From contig CACLDR010000012.1 of the NCBI GenBank assembly GCA_902605755.1, positions 1 through 41,055 on the forward strand: DNA of 41,055 nt, read 5' to 3'. Below, piece after piece: positions 17,862 to 28,506 of this stretch. Numbering within the stretch: the first letter of the stretch is position 1; every line of letters starts with the position of its first letter. Source of the stretch: an uncultured Marinoscillum sp. Its GTDB lineage: Bacteria; Bacteroidota; Bacteroidia; Cytophagales; Cyclobacteriaceae. A model generated the notes under the pieces. That model was not told where the DNA came from. It was given only the letters and a program-made list of their open reading frames with translations, and did no database searches. Position numbers and translations under genes: made by a program.

Positions 17862-19307
17862 ATGAGTTCAGATGATCAAATTCTAGAAGAATTTACCTCG
17901 AAAGAATATGAGCATGGATGGTCTGTAAATTTTGAAGCAGACGAGGCTCCAATGGGTTTGAATGAAGAAATTGTAAGATTTATATCGCACAAAAAAAATG
18001 AGCCAAAATGGTTACTTGATTGGAGACTCAAATCTTATCGACACTGGGCTCAGTTGAAAGAGCCAAAGTGGGCTAATGTTGAATACCCAAAAATAGATTA
18101 CCAGGGGATTAAATATTATTCAGCACCAAAAAAGGGGGGTAAAATAAAAAGCTTAAATGAACTCGACCCCGAAATGATCAAAACATTTGAACGCTTAGGT
18201 ATCTCTCTAAACGAACAAAAACGTTTGTCCGGAATAGCAGTAGATGCCGTAATTGATTCGGTATCTGTAGCCACCACATTCAAAGAAACACTCTCAGAAC
18301 TTGGAATTATTTTTTGTTCATTCAGTGAAGCAGTACATGAACATCCCGAACTAATCAAAAAATATTTAGGTTCCGTCATACCTGCGGCAGATAACTATTT
18401 TTCGGCTCTCAACTCTGCTGTATTTTCAGATGGCTCTTTTTGTTACATCCCCAAAGGAGTTAGATGCCCAATGGAACTTTCTACCTATTTCAGAATAAAC
18501 GCGGCAAATACAGGGCAATTTGAAAGAACACTTATCATCGCCGAAGACGATAGCTACGTTAGTTATCTTGAGGGTTGCACCGCGCCCATGCGAGATGAAA
18601 ATCAGCTACATGCGGCGGTAGTTGAAATTTATGCTGCCAAAAATGCTGAAGTGAAGTATTCTACAGTTCAAAACTGGTATCCAGGAAATAAAGATGGAAC
18701 AGGAGGTATTTACAATTTTGTTACCAAAAGAGGTATTTGTGCTGGAGATCATGCTAAAATTTCGTGGACACAAGTTGAGACAGGTTCTGCAGTAACTTGG
18801 AAATATCCCTCCTGCATTCTAAAAGGTGATCATTCCGTCGGTGAGTTTTATTCGGTTGCCGTGACCAATAATTATCAACAGGCAGATACCGGCACAAAAA
18901 TGATTCATTTAGGAAAGCATACCAAATCAAGGATTGTATCCAAAGGAATTTCAGCGGGAAAATCTCAAAATTCCTATAGAGGCCATGTCAAAGTATCAAA
19001 AAGAGCGACTCATTCAAGAAATTTCTCACAATGTGATTCATTGCTCATGGGAAATCAATGCGGAGCTCACACCTTTCCCTACATTGATGTAGACAACAGT
19101 AACTCTCAAATTGAACATGAAGCGACTACCTCCAAAATCGGCGAAGATCAAATATTCTATTGTAAGCAAAGAGGTCTTGATGAAGAAAGCTCAGTTGCCC
19201 TAATAGTAAATGGATTTGCTAAGGAAGTAATGAATAACCTTCCTATGGAATTTGCTGTGGAGGCACAGAAATTATTGGCACTTACCCTTGAGGGGAGTGT
19301 TGGATGA
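17862..19307 (+). CDS. sufB: Fe-S cluster assembly scaffold SufB
   Basis: 481 residues, full length. Conserved blocks include [30 protein letters not shown], the C-terminal [12 protein letters not shown] (with the scaffold cysteine) and [15 protein letters not shown]. SufB forms the SufBC2D complex on which iron-sulfur clusters are built from sulfur delivered by SufS-SufE. It is the first gene of a seven-gene operon (sufB, C, D, S, E, sufT-like and bacilliredoxin) without sufA. No IscR- or SufR-type regulator is present in the window. Confidence 0.97.
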   Translation: MSSDDQILEEFTSKEYEHGWSVNFEADEAPMGLNEEIVRFISHKKNEPKWLLDWRLKSYRHWAQLKEPKWANVEYPKIDYQGIKYYSAPKKGGKIKSLNELDPEMIKTFERLGISLNEQKRLSGIAVDAVIDSVSVATTFKETLSELGIIFCSFSEAVHEHPELIKKYLGSVIPAADNYFSALNSAVFSDGSFCYIPKGVRCPMELSTYFRINAANTGQFERTLIIAEDDSYVSYLEGCTAPMRDENQLHAAVVEIYAAKNAEVKYSTVQNWYPGNKDGTGGIYNFVTKRGICAGDHAKISWTQVETGSAVTWKYPSCILKGDHSVGEFYSVAVTNNYQQADTGTKMIHLGKHTKSRIVSKGISAGKSQNSYRGHVKVSKRATHSRNFSQCDSLLMGNQCGAHTFPYIDVDNSNSQIEHEATTSKIGEDQIFYCKQRGLDEESSVALIVNGFAKEVMNNLPMEFAVEAQKLLALTLEGSVG

Positions 19308-19334
19308 AAGAAATATCAATTCAGCATAAAAAAT

Positions 19335-20099
19335 ATGATATCCATAAAAAATCTCCATGCAAAGATTGAAGGTAAAAAAATCCTAAAAGGTATTAACCTA
19401 GAAGTAAAACCTGGGGAGGTACATGCTATAATGGGGCCCAATGGATCGGGAAAAAGTACCCTAGCATCCGTGTTAACGGGAAGAGATGGCTATGAAATAA
19501 CTGATGGCAGCGTCATTTTTGAGAACAAAAATCTGCTTGATTTAGATACAGAGGAAAGAGCAAGAGAAGGTATATTTTTAGCCTTTCAGTATCCTGTTGA
19601 AATTCCTGGAGTCAGTACCACAAATTTCTTAAAAACTGCTTTGAATCAGATACGCCAGCATCGAGGTGAAAAAAACTTAGACGCTGTTTCTTTTCTAAAA
19701 CTAGTCAAATCAAAAATGAAACTTGTTGATATAGATCAATCACTGCTTAGCCGATCGTTAAATGAAGGATTTTCTGGAGGCGAGAAGAAAAGAAACGAAA
19801 TTTTTCAAATGGCCATGCTAGAACCTAAATTGTCTATATTGGATGAAACAGATTCAGGACTAGACATTGATGCCTTGAGAATTGTGGCTAATGGTGTTAA
19901 CAGTCTGAAATCAAAAGACAATGCAAGTATTCTAATAACTCACTATCAACGACTCCTTGACTATATCATGCCGGACTTCGTACATGTTTTGTTTGATGGA
20001 AAAATTGTCAAGACTGGGAACAAATCTTTGGCATTGGAGCTAGAAGAAAAGGGTTACGATTGGATCAAAGTAAAACACAGTTCATTGGAAACAATTTAA
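19335..20099 (+). CDS. sufC: Fe-S cluster assembly ATPase SufC
   Basis: 254 residues, an ABC ATPase without membrane partner. Walker A is GPNGSGKST (residues 34-42), the signature motif is [10 protein letters not shown], and Walker B is [12 protein letters not shown]. The phrase [15 protein letters not shown] and the [11 protein letters not shown] block are specific to SufC. It powers conformational change in SufBC2D in the cytoplasm. It begins 27 bases after sufB and ends 7 bases before sufD. Confidence 0.97.
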   Translation: MISIKNLHAKIEGKKILKGINLEVKPGEVHAIMGPNGSGKSTLASVLTGRDGYEITDGSVIFENKNLLDLDTEERAREGIFLAFQYPVEIPGVSTTNFLKTALNQIRQHRGEKNLDAVSFLKLVKSKMKLVDIDQSLLSRSLNEGFSGGEKKRNEIFQMAMLEPKLSILDETDSGLDIDALRIVANGVNSLKSKDNASILITHYQRLLDYIMPDFVHVLFDGKIVKTGNKSLALELEEKGYDWIKVKHSSLETI

Positions 20100-20106
20100 T
20101 TAAATT

Positions 20107-21348
20107 ATGGAGACATCTGTGGTCAATGGCATTCGAGACGTATTTAACAATAATGAAGCTAATTATCAATCATCCTCGTTAGCTCATAGAAAATCGGCAT
20201 TGGATTTTGTACTAAGTCATAATTTTCCTGATCGAAAAGATGAAGAGTACAAATACACACCCGTAAACCAGATTTTAAAAAAAAATTTTAATTTTAAAAA
20301 TACCATTACTTCAAAAACAACAGATTTCGATTTCGAAGATTATTTCTATCAATTAGAGGGTAATCATTTGGTTTTTTTCAACGGAAGCTACCAACCATTC
20401 CAATCAAAAATATATAATGAGATTTGCTGCCATTTAGAAAAAAAATCAAACCAATCCTTCCATGACATATTTGATGCTCTTAACGTTGCATTTTATGAAA
20501 ATAGTCTGAAAATTGAGGTAAATAAAAACTACAGATCGCAACCATTTTTTATCTACTATTTTTACGACAGTCAGCAGGGACAAATATTTGGTAATCCAAA
20601 TATTCAAATTGTTGGCCACCCTGATACACGAATTGAAATTCTAGAAAATACCATAAGTAAAGGCACATATCCAGTCTTCATAAACAAAAAAGTATCTGTA
20701 CATGTTAAAACTAATGCTGAAATCAACATAACAAAAATTCAAAATTATAAAAAACATGTCTATCAGATCTACAATCTCGAAGTAAACCAAGATACTCAAA
20801 GCAAGTTCAATAGCAATGTTTACTCTTTTGCGGGAGGATTAATCAGAAATAATCTAAAAATAAATCAAATGGGTGAAAATTGTGAGTCACACATGCATGG
20901 TCTTTATCTTATTACTGGCCATACCCATGTGGACAATCACACAGCAGTCAATCATACTCATCCCCATTCATATAGCAATGAACTTTATAAAGGCATAGTT
21001 GATGAAAGTGCACGCGCTGTTTTCAATGGAAAGATTTTTGTACGACCTGAAGCGCAAAAGACCAATGCTTTTCAGTCCAATCAAAATATAAACTTATCTG
21101 ATGAGGCAAGTATTTACACTAAACCTCAACTTGAAATTTGGGCTGATGATGTCAAATGTTCTCACGGATGTACCGTAGGACAATTAGATGAAGAAGCGTT
21201 ATTTTACCTAAGATCTCGAGGAATAGGAAAAAACCAAGCCAAGGCCTTGATCCTCATTGCTTTTTCAGAACAATCTTTAGAACATATCCCTTTTGAATTC
21301 GTAAAAAAGGAAATTGATACGCTAATAAGAAAACGATTGATTGGATGA
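20107..21348 (+). CDS. sufD: Fe-S cluster assembly protein SufD
   Basis: 413 residues. The N-terminal half is variable; the C-terminal half carries the beta-helix shared with SufB (NHTAVNHTHPHSYSNELYKG, then VRPEAQKTNAFQSNQN and the conserved KCSHGCTVGQLDEEALFYL). SufD pairs with SufB in the scaffold complex and helps acquire iron. The block around 20931-20970 is unusually histidine-rich (HTAVNHTHPHS), as often seen in SufD. Its stop overlaps the sufS start by 4 bases. Confidence 0.95.
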   Translation: METSVVNGIRDVFNNNEANYQSSSLAHRKSALDFVLSHNFPDRKDEEYKYTPVNQILKKNFNFKNTITSKTTDFDFEDYFYQLEGNHLVFFNGSYQPFQSKIYNEICCHLEKKSNQSFHDIFDALNVAFYENSLKIEVNKNYRSQPFFIYYFYDSQQGQIFGNPNIQIVGHPDTRIEILENTISKGTYPVFINKKVSVHVKTNAEINITKIQNYKKHVYQIYNLEVNQDTQSKFNSNVYSFAGGLIRNNLKINQMGENCESHMHGLYLITGHTHVDNHTAVNHTHPHSYSNELYKGIVDESARAVFNGKIFVRPEAQKTNAFQSNQNINLSDEASIYTKPQLEIWADDVKCSHGCTVGQLDEEALFYLRSRGIGKNQAKALILIAFSEQSLEHIPFEFVKKEIDTLIRKRLIG

Positions 21349-22583
21349 AACTATCTATTAAAGACCAAGTTGACGTAAGTTCTATCAGGAAACAGTTCCC
21401 AGTTTTAGAGCAATCGATAAATGGGAAACCGCTGATTTATTTAGACAATGCGGCCACAACACAAAAACCTCTCGCAGTTATCAATGAAATAAATCGTTAT
21501 TATACTGAAGACAACTCAAATATTCACAGAGGAATGCACGCACTCGCTGAGCGAGCAACAGCAGCTTACGAAAATACAAGAAAATCAGTGGCCCGCTTTA
21601 TTAATGCCAACGAGTCAGAGGAAATTATTTTTACAAAAGGCACTACAGACAGTATCAATTTGGTGGCACATTCTCTAGGTGGATCAATACTGAAACCAGG
21701 AGACGAGGTATTAATCTCTTGTATGGAACATCATTCTAATATTGTTCCGTGGCAAATAATTTGCAAGCAGGCAAAAGCTGTTTTGAAAATCATTCCGATT
21801 AATAAACGGGGGGAAATCCTCATTGAAGAATTTTTAAATCTGCTCTCAGAGCGTACAAAAATTATATCAGTGGTTCATATATCAAATACACTAGGTACCG
21901 TTAACCCTGTTAAAAGAATCATTTCAGAAGCTCATAAACGGGGTGCGAAAGTCCTGATAGATGGTGCTCAAGCAACACCCCACCATAAAATTGACGTCAA
22001 ATCATTGAACTGTGATTTTTATGCCTTCTCTGGTCACAAAATGTATGGTCCGACAGGTGTCGGTGTTCTTTATGGGAAAAGAACTTTGCTAGAAGCTTTA
22101 CCTCCTTATCAAGGGGGTGGCGAGATGATTAAAGATGTGAGTTTCACTCAAACATCATACAATGAAATCCCTTACAAATTTGAAGCAGGTACTCCCAACA
22201 TTGCAGGTGTCATCGGGCTAAATCGGGCAATTGAATTTATAGAAAGTATTGGTTTAAACCAAATCAGGAACCACGAAAAGGAGATATTGTTGAGAGCCAC
22301 CACTCAATTGAGTGAAATTACAGGATTCCAACCTATGGGAACTGCTTTGGAAAAAGCTTCTGTAATTTCCTTTAATATAGAAGGTGTACACCCGTTCGAT
22401 TTGGGCATCTTATTAGATGCCAAAAGTATTGCTATAAGAACAGGCCATCATTGTACGCAACCTCTCATGGAGAGATTTAATGTAGAGGGTACCGCGAGAG
22501 TTTCTTTCGCAATTTACAATACTTTCGAAGAAGTTGATCAATTTGTTTGGACATTGTGTGATTTGGTTAAAAAATTAAGATAA
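21345..22583 (+). CDS. sufS: Cysteine desulfurase SufS
   Basis: 412 residues, a group II PLP-dependent cysteine desulfurase. The PLP lysine is Lys232 in FSGHKMYGPTGVGVLYG and the sulfur-carrying cysteine is Cys370 in RTGHHCTQPLMERF. The short loop before the cysteine is typical of the SufS type, which needs SufE to accept the persulfide. The N-terminal block PLIYLDNAATTQKP is also conserved. It removes sulfur from cysteine for the adjacent SufBCD scaffold. It overlaps sufD by 4 bases and is immediately followed by sufE. Confidence 0.97.
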   Translation: MKLSIKDQVDVSSIRKQFPVLEQSINGKPLIYLDNAATTQKPLAVINEINRYYTEDNSNIHRGMHALAERATAAYENTRKSVARFINANESEEIIFTKGTTDSINLVAHSLGGSILKPGDEVLISCMEHHSNIVPWQIICKQAKAVLKIIPINKRGEILIEEFLNLLSERTKIISVVHISNTLGTVNPVKRIISEAHKRGAKVLIDGAQATPHHKIDVKSLNCDFYAFSGHKMYGPTGVGVLYGKRTLLEALPPYQGGGEMIKDVSFTQTSYNEIPYKFEAGTPNIAGVIGLNRAIEFIESIGLNQIRNHEKEILLRATTQLSEITGFQPMGTALEKASVISFNIEGVHPFDLGILLDAKSIAIRTGHHCTQPLMERFNVEGTARVSFAIYNTFEEVDQFVWTLCDLVKKLR

Positions 22584-23012
22584 ATGAGTATAAAGATGCG
22601 GCAAGAAGAGATAATTGGGGAATTTAAGTTGCTCGAAAGTGATCTGGAAATGTCTATCAACTATCTTATTGAACTTGGTGATCAATTAACTCCATTCCCT
22701 GAAAATAAGAAAACTGACGATTTTATTGTTAAAGGATGTCAGTCAAAAGTTTGGATGTTTGCAGAGGATAAGAATCAAAATGTCGTATATAACGCAGATT
22801 CGAATACCGTTGTTACTAAAGGTCTCGTCAGCTTATTGGTAAGAGTTTTTTCTGGTCACAAAGCAGAAGAAATATTAAATGAAGAGATTTATTTTCCAGA
22901 AAAGATTGGAATGAGTAGATTTATTGGCAGTCAAAGGTCAAATGGATTTTCAGCGATGGTTAAACAAATGAAATTATATGCCTTGGCCATAAACATAAAA
23001 GAAAAAAAATAA
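22584..23012 (+). CDS. sufE: SufE sulfur acceptor protein
   Basis: 142 residues. The acceptor cysteine is Cys52 in VKGCQSKVW, and the SufE core (LVSLLVRVFSGHKAEEIL) follows. SufE takes the persulfide from SufS and passes it to SufB. It starts on the base following the sufS stop, which suggests coupled translation. Confidence 0.95.
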   Translation: MSIKMRQEEIIGEFKLLESDLEMSINYLIELGDQLTPFPENKKTDDFIVKGCQSKVWMFAEDKNQNVVYNADSNTVVTKGLVSLLVRVFSGHKAEEILNEEIYFPEKIGMSRFIGSQRSNGFSAMVKQMKLYALAINIKEKK

Positions 23013-23020
23013 GGAAACCT

Positions 23021-23353
23021 ATGGATAAAAAGGTAAATACAGATAAGCAAAATGAGTTTAAAGAAAAAATAATCAATGCCATCAAATTAGTATATGATCC
23101 AGAAATTCCTGTAGATGTCTATGAACTAGGATTAATCTACGAAATCAACATCTTTCCCATGAATAATGTCCATATACTTATGACATTAACCTCTCCGTCA
23201 TGTCCAAGTGCAGAGGAAATTCCGGGGGAAATTAAAGAGAGAATTAAAGAGTTAGAGGGAGTAAATGAAGTTAATGTTGAAGTAACCTTCGAACCTCCTT
23301 ACGCTGCAGAAATGATGTCCGAAGCAGCTCAACTTGAATTAGGATTTTTATAA
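23021..23353 (+). CDS. SufT/MIP18-family (DUF59) iron-sulfur maturation protein
   Basis: 110 residues forming a single DUF59 domain: VYDPEIPVDVYELGLIYEI and the conserved TLTSPSCPSAEEIPGEI with its single reactive-looking cysteine, then VNVEVTFEPPY. Proteins of this family (SufT, yeast Cia2) assist delivery of clusters to target proteins. Its place 8 bases after sufE fits such a role. It lacks the P-loop domain that would make it an Mrp/ApbC protein. Confidence 0.9.
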   Translation: MDKKVNTDKQNEFKEKIINAIKLVYDPEIPVDVYELGLIYEINIFPMNNVHILMTLTSPSCPSAEEIPGEIKERIKELEGVNEVNVEVTFEPPYAAEMMSEAAQLELGFL

Positions 23354-23375
23354 ATAAATACAAACTAAGAATAAT

Positions 23376-23792
23376 ATGTATCCAGAACATCTAGTAGCAC
23401 CCATGCGAGAAGAACTTACCAGTATTGGGTTCAATGAGTTAAGAACAGCAGATGCTGTTGACTCATACATGAAAGAACAAAAAGGCACAACTCTGGTTAT
23501 GATCAACTCAGTGTGTGGTTGTGCCGCCGGCGCCGCAAGACCCGCTGTGGCTATGTCACTTGAAACAAGTTCGAAAAAACCAACAGATCTAACAACGGTT
23601 TTTGCGGGTGCTGATATTGAGGCAGTTTCAAAAATGCGAGAGTATACCCTTCCATTCCCACCCTCTTCTCCAGCCATTGCCTTGTTTAAAGACGGTGAAT
23701 TGGTACATATGATCGAAAGACACCATATTGAAGGGAGACCGGCAAAAATGATCGCTGAACATCTAGAGCAGATTTATCAAGAGTTCTGTTAG
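23376..23792 (+). CDS. BrxA/BrxB-family bacilliredoxin (CGC motif)
   Basis: 138 residues, thioredoxin-like fold of the YphP/YqiW (DUF1094) family. The active-site motif is Cys47-Gly-Cys49 in VCGCAAGAARPAV, and the start MYPEHLVAPMREELTSIGF is typical. Bacilliredoxins remove bacillithiol from oxidised protein cysteines. As the last gene of the suf cluster (22 bases after the SufT-like gene), it could protect cysteine residues of the assembly proteins (inference). Confidence 0.9.
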   Translation: MYPEHLVAPMREELTSIGFNELRTADAVDSYMKEQKGTTLVMINSVCGCAAGAARPAVAMSLETSSKKPTDLTTVFAGADIEAVSKMREYTLPFPPSSPAIALFKDGELVHMIERHHIEGRPAKMIAEHLEQIYQEFC

Positions 23793-23913
23793 ATTAAACC
23801 GATTTCATGAGGGGATCTGATGCAAGTAATACGTATTTATTGTTGTTTTTTTCAGTTAAATTATCCATTATATTTCGTTTTTACTGCTGTTTTTTTGACT
23901 TGCTTACATCCCA

Positions 23914-24399
23914 ATGAAAAAGAAATCTTTCGATCAACTATTTATGGAATTGGCTGTAAATCTAGCTAGTAGATCGCACTGCATAAAACGACATGTCGGA
24001 GCAGTATTGACTAAAGATACTAGAATCATATCTATTGGATACAATGGCCCCCCCGCGGGCACGTACAATTGCGATGAAAAGTGGCCAAATATCGGTTGTG
24101 GACGAGATTCAAAAGGAGGGTGCTCTTTAGCTATTCATGCAGAGCAAAATGCCTTAATTTATGCTGTCAAAAATCATACTTCAGTAGAAGGAGCAACCCT
24201 ATATGTTACGTTATCTCCATGTTTGTCTTGTGCACGTATCATTCTAACCATGGGGGTTAAGAGAGTGGTTTATCTAAAATCTTATGCTGCATATAAGAAA
24301 TTAGATAAGGATGAAGGCATTGATTTTCTTCTGGAGTTCGGGATGAGAGTAGAGGCCTTCGAAGGCCACATCAGTACTAGAGCTGATTCCTTAATTTAG
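23914..24399 (+). CDS. dCMP deaminase family protein (ComEB-like)
   Basis: 161 residues. The zinc-dependent deaminase motifs are present: HAEQNA (His75, catalytic Glu77) and LSPCLSCARIIL (Cys103, Cys106). An additional cysteine/histidine cluster (CDEKWPNIGCG) after the substrate-binding loop is typical of dCMP deaminases. It would convert dCMP to dUMP for thymidylate synthesis. It has its own upstream region of 121 bases after the bacilliredoxin and overlaps the convergent TonB-dependent receptor by 4 bases at the 3' end. Confidence 0.9.
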   Translation: MKKKSFDQLFMELAVNLASRSHCIKRHVGAVLTKDTRIISIGYNGPPAGTYNCDEKWPNIGCGRDSKGGCSLAIHAEQNALIYAVKNHTSVEGATLYVTLSPCLSCARIILTMGVKRVVYLKSYAAYKKLDKDEGIDFLLEFGMRVEAFEGHISTRADSLI

Positions 24400-26870
24400 T
24401 ATCTATCCATATCATCTCTATTATAAGCACCACTACGATTTCCTACTCTTTTCTTTTTTTGATTAAGCCTGTATGTAAAAGACAAAGTGGCTTGACGACG
24501 GCGGCGCTGATATTCATACTCGCTGTAATAATTTTCGAGTTCAGTAATCCCTCTATATTTTCTGGTATTAAATAAATCACGAACGCTAAAATAAAAAGTT
24601 CCATTTTTATTTAAAATATCTTTTGAAAAACCCAAATCTAAGGACATCATTGACAACCGCTTCCCTTGGGTTGTATTTTGAGGTGCACGGTACATCAAAT
24701 TCATCTGAATATCAAAAAGTTTCTTAACTTTTATATTATTGCTCAACCGGGTTGAAAAACTATAAGCCTCAGCACTAAGAACCATTGGAGCAGCATTCTC
24801 AACTAACAGTGTTCCTTCAGTGTTGGAATAAAAAAAATTAGCATTACCGTTTAAATTCCACCATTTTGATATTTCCAAAGACCCATTCATTTCGATACCC
24901 ATAGAATTTCTCAAACCCAAATTTTCTGGTTTAGTAATGGTAACATTACTCAAACCAAGTGTATCCACAACTGAAGTGATTCGCTGTTCAATATTAGTAC
25001 TGTGGCGATAGTAGACCCCAAAATAGAATGAAGAATTATCAAAATTCTTTAAATATCCCAACTCATAAGAGTCAGCATAGCTGGGTCTTAAGTTTGGATT
25101 ACCTACCCAAAAATTTCGCGAATCCGATATTGAAAAAAAAGGATTTAAGCTCCACAAACTAGGTCTTTGTATCCTACGACTATAACTGGCTTGCAATTTA
25201 TGCTTATTTAAAAGATTGTAGGTAATAAAGACGCTTGGGAAAAAGTTGGCATAATTTTGATTATTTTTCTGAGTTGTGGTCAACAACTCTGTGCTCACAT
25301 CACTTATTTCATATCTAGTTCCAATTTGATAAGATAACTTCTCAAATTCATTATTTAATAAACCATAAAAAGCATAAATGTTTTCATTATAATTGAAATC
25401 ATTGGATAAGTTCGTATTATCTATGTATAACTGGCCATCATCACTGTCCTGCACAAGATAATTATTGAATATCTCTCTAAGAGTAAATCTTGACCCCAAC
25501 TCAAACGAACCCGCTTCACCCAACGGATGAAAATAATCAGTTTGAAGCATCACTCTTTTTTCACCTTCAGAATTTTTCGAGCTCATATAACTTGACGTCC
25601 TGAAATCAGCCTCTCCGATATCTCTGAAGTCTTCCACCACATCAGAACCTCCTATTTCATTATTGTCTTGACTTTGAAAATCAAAAGTCAACTTGTGACC
25701 TTTGCGTTTGAAATTTTTCTCTAAATTGACTCCAATCTCTAAATTCTGATCATCTTCTAATTGCTGATCATCCCTCAGTAATTGGCTGAAATTATCTAAC
25801 TGATCATAATCGTTATAGGTCATCTTTGTAAAATTATCCTCATCCGAGAAGCGAAAAAGGTAGTAAGCAGTTAATGTTGTTGATTTATTTATAAAAAAAT
25901 CCGCACCGAATCTTGAACTGTAATTCAAACCACCACGTGCCATATCTCTATCAATATTCGTTCGATAACTGGTATCCGAATAATTAAATTTTTGATTAGA
26001 AAAGGCCGTTCCCGGGGCATTACGATAATTGCCTCCAAAATTGGTAAACAAATTGACCCATTTTTTGCGTAAATTAATGCTTATTGAACCTCCATGATTG
26101 TCTGGATATCCAGCATTTATAGAGAAACTACCATTAAATCCCTTAGCTCGCTCTTTTTTTAAGATAATGTTGATGATACCAGCTTGACCCTCAGCATCGT
26201 ATCGTGCGGAAGGATTTGTAATGATTTCGACACGATCTATCAAATCTCCTTGAAGTTGCCTTAATGCATCTGAACTTGATAATCCAACCAAACCTGAAGG
26301 CTTACCATCAATGAGCACTTTCACATTATTACTTCCTCTTAAACCCACATTTCCATCTATATCGACGGCTACAGAGGGCAAGTTATCCAATATGTTAGCA
26401 GCACTGCCTCCAAGATTACTTAAATCTTTTCCTACGTTATATACTTTCTTGTCTAACTGTAATTCCATCTGAGTTCTTTCGCTCCTTACGATTACCTCAT
26501 CTAACTCTTTCGTGTCCTGTTCTAATACCAGACGGCCTAAATTTATCTTATTTGCATCATTTCTTGATATACTAATCTGCAATGTTTTCGATTTATATGT
26601 CAAAAACTGAATTTGCAATTGATATTTTCCAGGAGACAATTCCAGGTTGAATCTTCCTTTATGATTTGATATAGCCCCTCCTACTAAACTAAGATTCGAA
26701 ACTTGAAACACACTGATTGTAGCAAATTCAACAGGATTTTGGGTAGTCTTATCTAAAATAAAACCAGAAATGTCTTTTTTAACCTTATCCTCAGACTGAC
26801 TTTGAGCCAAGAGTTGGTATCCTGAAATAATTAATACTAGTAAGGTAAGGTATTTTGTTGTTTTACGCAT
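24396..26870 (-). CDS. TonB-dependent receptor-like outer membrane protein with carboxypeptidase-regulatory domain
   Basis: 824 residues. A signal peptide (about 1-22) is followed by a carboxypeptidase regulatory-like beta-sandwich (ISGFILDKTTQNPVEFATIS, about 33-115), a plug domain (DKKVYNVGKDLSNLGGSAANI, VRLRGSNNVKVLIDGKPSG-type block, then IEIITNPSARYDAEGQAGIINI) and a large barrel of alternating aromatic strands. It belongs to the outer-membrane beta-barrel family (OMP_b-brl_3 type) common in Bacteroidota rather than to the SusC nutrient importers. No SusD partner is next to it. The substrate is unknown. The C-terminus is unusually basic, with repeated arginines (YQRRRRQATLSF and KKKRVGNRSGAYNRDD). 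Confidence 0.88.
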   Translation of the reverse strand: MRKTTKYLTLLVLIISGYQLLAQSQSEDKVKKDISGFILDKTTQNPVEFATISVFQVSNLSLVGGAISNHKGRFNLELSPGKYQLQIQFLTYKSKTLQISISRNDANKINLGRLVLEQDTKELDEVIVRSERTQMELQLDKKVYNVGKDLSNLGGSAANILDNLPSVAVDIDGNVGLRGSNNVKVLIDGKPSGLVGLSSSDALRQLQGDLIDRVEIITNPSARYDAEGQAGIINIILKKERAKGFNGSFSINAGYPDNHGGSISINLRKKWVNLFTNFGGNYRNAPGTAFSNQKFNYSDTSYRTNIDRDMARGGLNYSSRFGADFFINKSTTLTAYYLFRFSDEDNFTKMTYNDYDQLDNFSQLLRDDQQLEDDQNLEIGVNLEKNFKRKGHKLTFDFQSQDNNEIGGSDVVEDFRDIGEADFRTSSYMSSKNSEGEKRVMLQTDYFHPLGEAGSFELGSRFTLREIFNNYLVQDSDDGQLYIDNTNLSNDFNYNENIYAFYGLLNNEFEKLSYQIGTRYEISDVSTELLTTTQKNNQNYANFFPSVFITYNLLNKHKLQASYSRRIQRPSLWSLNPFFSISDSRNFWVGNPNLRPSYADSYELGYLKNFDNSSFYFGVYYRHSTNIEQRITSVVDTLGLSNVTITKPENLGLRNSMGIEMNGSLEISKWWNLNGNANFFYSNTEGTLLVENAAPMVLSAEAYSFSTRLSNNIKVKKLFDIQMNLMYRAPQNTTQGKRLSMMSLDLGFSKDILNKNGTFYFSVRDLFNTRKYRGITELENYYSEYEYQRRRRQATLSFTYRLNQKKKRVGNRSGAYNRDDMDRY

Positions 26871-27931
26871 TTAATTAATGACGAACTAATATCCTGGATT
26901 ATTCATGTTTTGAAATCGTTTTGTTACTTTAAAAATATGAAGATAACCTCAATGTCACGGAACTTTTTTTAGTATAGGCTCATTACTTAAGTTATATTAC
27001 TACCTAAAATTATTTAATTTTTGCAGTCTGCCACAAACGAAAAAATAACATCTCCTTTATTAAATTAAGAATCTTAACGTCAGTGCGATCAAGAGAGTTC
27101 CAAACAGTGATAGAATTACGCTTTAAAGTTACGTGAATTTTTAGAGATTCAATGTAATAACTTATTGCATTTCAAATTCAATCAACACACATAACTTGAA
27201 TCAGTATTTTATCTATGAAAATCAAAATATTAATTCAGTTTGATATAAAATTATTTTCTTCAAAATTATGATATCTTCAAATTCGCTAAATACCTGTATT
27301 TTGTATCACTGAATTTATAATTAAAGATACATTTAGTTTTCATGAAAAAATAATGATAACTGAAACACTATTATGATTTAAGATTTTTGTTTTTTTTATA
27401 TATCTACCTTTGATTACTCTTAGAAAAGAAAATTAATATTTACAACTTAAAAAGATACCCTTTTAGAAATTATGAATTCATACCAAAACTGATCTAAATC
27501 TACAAGCCCCCTCACATATTATAATCCTTAAGTTAAAGGATCAATCAAAACTGATGTAACCGGGTTAGTGGTCACTTGAACAGTACGAGAGTTAGGGCAT
27601 TTCGAATACTTATTAGCTCAGATTTAGATTTTATTTTAATCTAAAAATTCAATACACAACGATTTGCATTATTTACAAATTATTACTGCATTTGTGGGGG
27701 AAAACTAAAAATAATGCATGAAATTGTACACATATAATTGTACAAAAGAATATAGATATACTAAAAATTTGCTGGTGTAAATCTGGTACTTTGGTACCCT
27801 ATTTCCTTCACATTTCTCATGCGTAATTTTTTTAATCCTTAAAAAATGTAGCATAATTATGAAAAAATTCAATGAATATTCCGTGAGTGTCCGATTCTTT
27901 CCAAAATCAAGATCGAAAGTAATGTGAAAAA
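26871..27931. other. AT-rich non-coding stretch upstream of the TonB-dependent receptor
   Basis: More than 1 kb without a convincing gene on either strand. It contains a TTTAGATT/AATCTAAA inverted repeat with a 7-base loop (27623-27645), without a following T-run, and a 22-codon frame starting with MKKFNEYSVS at about 27860 that stops just before the first repeat module. Most of the sequence shows no codon structure, in contrast to the dense packing elsewhere. Confidence 0.5.
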
Positions 27932-28012
27932 GTAATCAAGGGTACTTTTGAAACAATTGGAGCAATAGGAATAATCCTTTTAAGTATGCCAAAGACTATG
28001 TCAGAAGAAACG
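27932..28012. repeat. Repeat module A, copy 1
   Basis: About 80 bases matching 30336-30427 at well over 75 percent. The plus frame reads VIKGTFETIGAIGII before it shifts through a 4-base deletion relative to copy 2; the minus frame reads IAPIVSKVPLITF. Differences between the copies fall on third positions in both readings, so the coding strand cannot be decided from them. Confidence 0.6.
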
Positions 28013-28045
28013 GTTTTAAGGGTAAGAAGTAGTAATTACCATCGT

Positions 28046-28483
28046 TCAAAAATCTTTTAGTTTTTTAAGAGTGTTCCGATATTTCATTATCTCAATAATG
28101 ACATTAAGAAGAGATAAAACGCAAAGAACTACGGTAAAAAATAATCCCAGAACGTTGGTTCGTCTTCTCTTACAACATAAATAACAATTAAAATTATTGT
28201 GCAAACGAGTATCAAGTTCCCCCGTAAATGTTTTAGAAAAGATTTGAAGTGATTCATTATGGTTGAAATGGTAAATCTTCATCATAGGAGAGATGGCATA
28301 TCGAATAATTGTTCTCATCAATAGTGTAGGATTCTGATTCACAATTGCCAGATTCAGATTCGTCTATTCGAGTTTGAACTCCATTTTCATATATAACAAA
28401 TACAATAGTCTTCTTGGTTGCAACTTATAAATGATAAAAAAACACAGTATACCAGAGAACAAAAGTCTCTTTAGTTGATTCAT
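28046..28483 (-). pseudogene. Degenerate short ORFs, possible broken secreted-protein gene
   Basis: From ATG 28483 the minus strand reads MNQLKRLLFSGILCFFII, which resembles a signal peptide, and stops at 28364. A second frame overlapping it contains the acidic stretch GVQTRIDESESGNCESESYT and also stops, and a third frame (28342-28046) is open for 98 codons with two hydrophobic segments. A single gene broken by frameshifts would explain these three pieces, but I cannot identify the product. Chance ORFs in AT-rich DNA remain possible. Confidence 0.3.
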
Positions 28484-28506
28484 GATGGTTAATTTTGGTT
28501 ATTTAA

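Noticed and set aside
27570-27600. AGTACGAGAG, identical to part of the sarcin-ricin loop of 23S rRNA
   Set aside because: The match is about 10 bases and the flanks do not continue like 23S rRNA. Chance is the simpler explanation.
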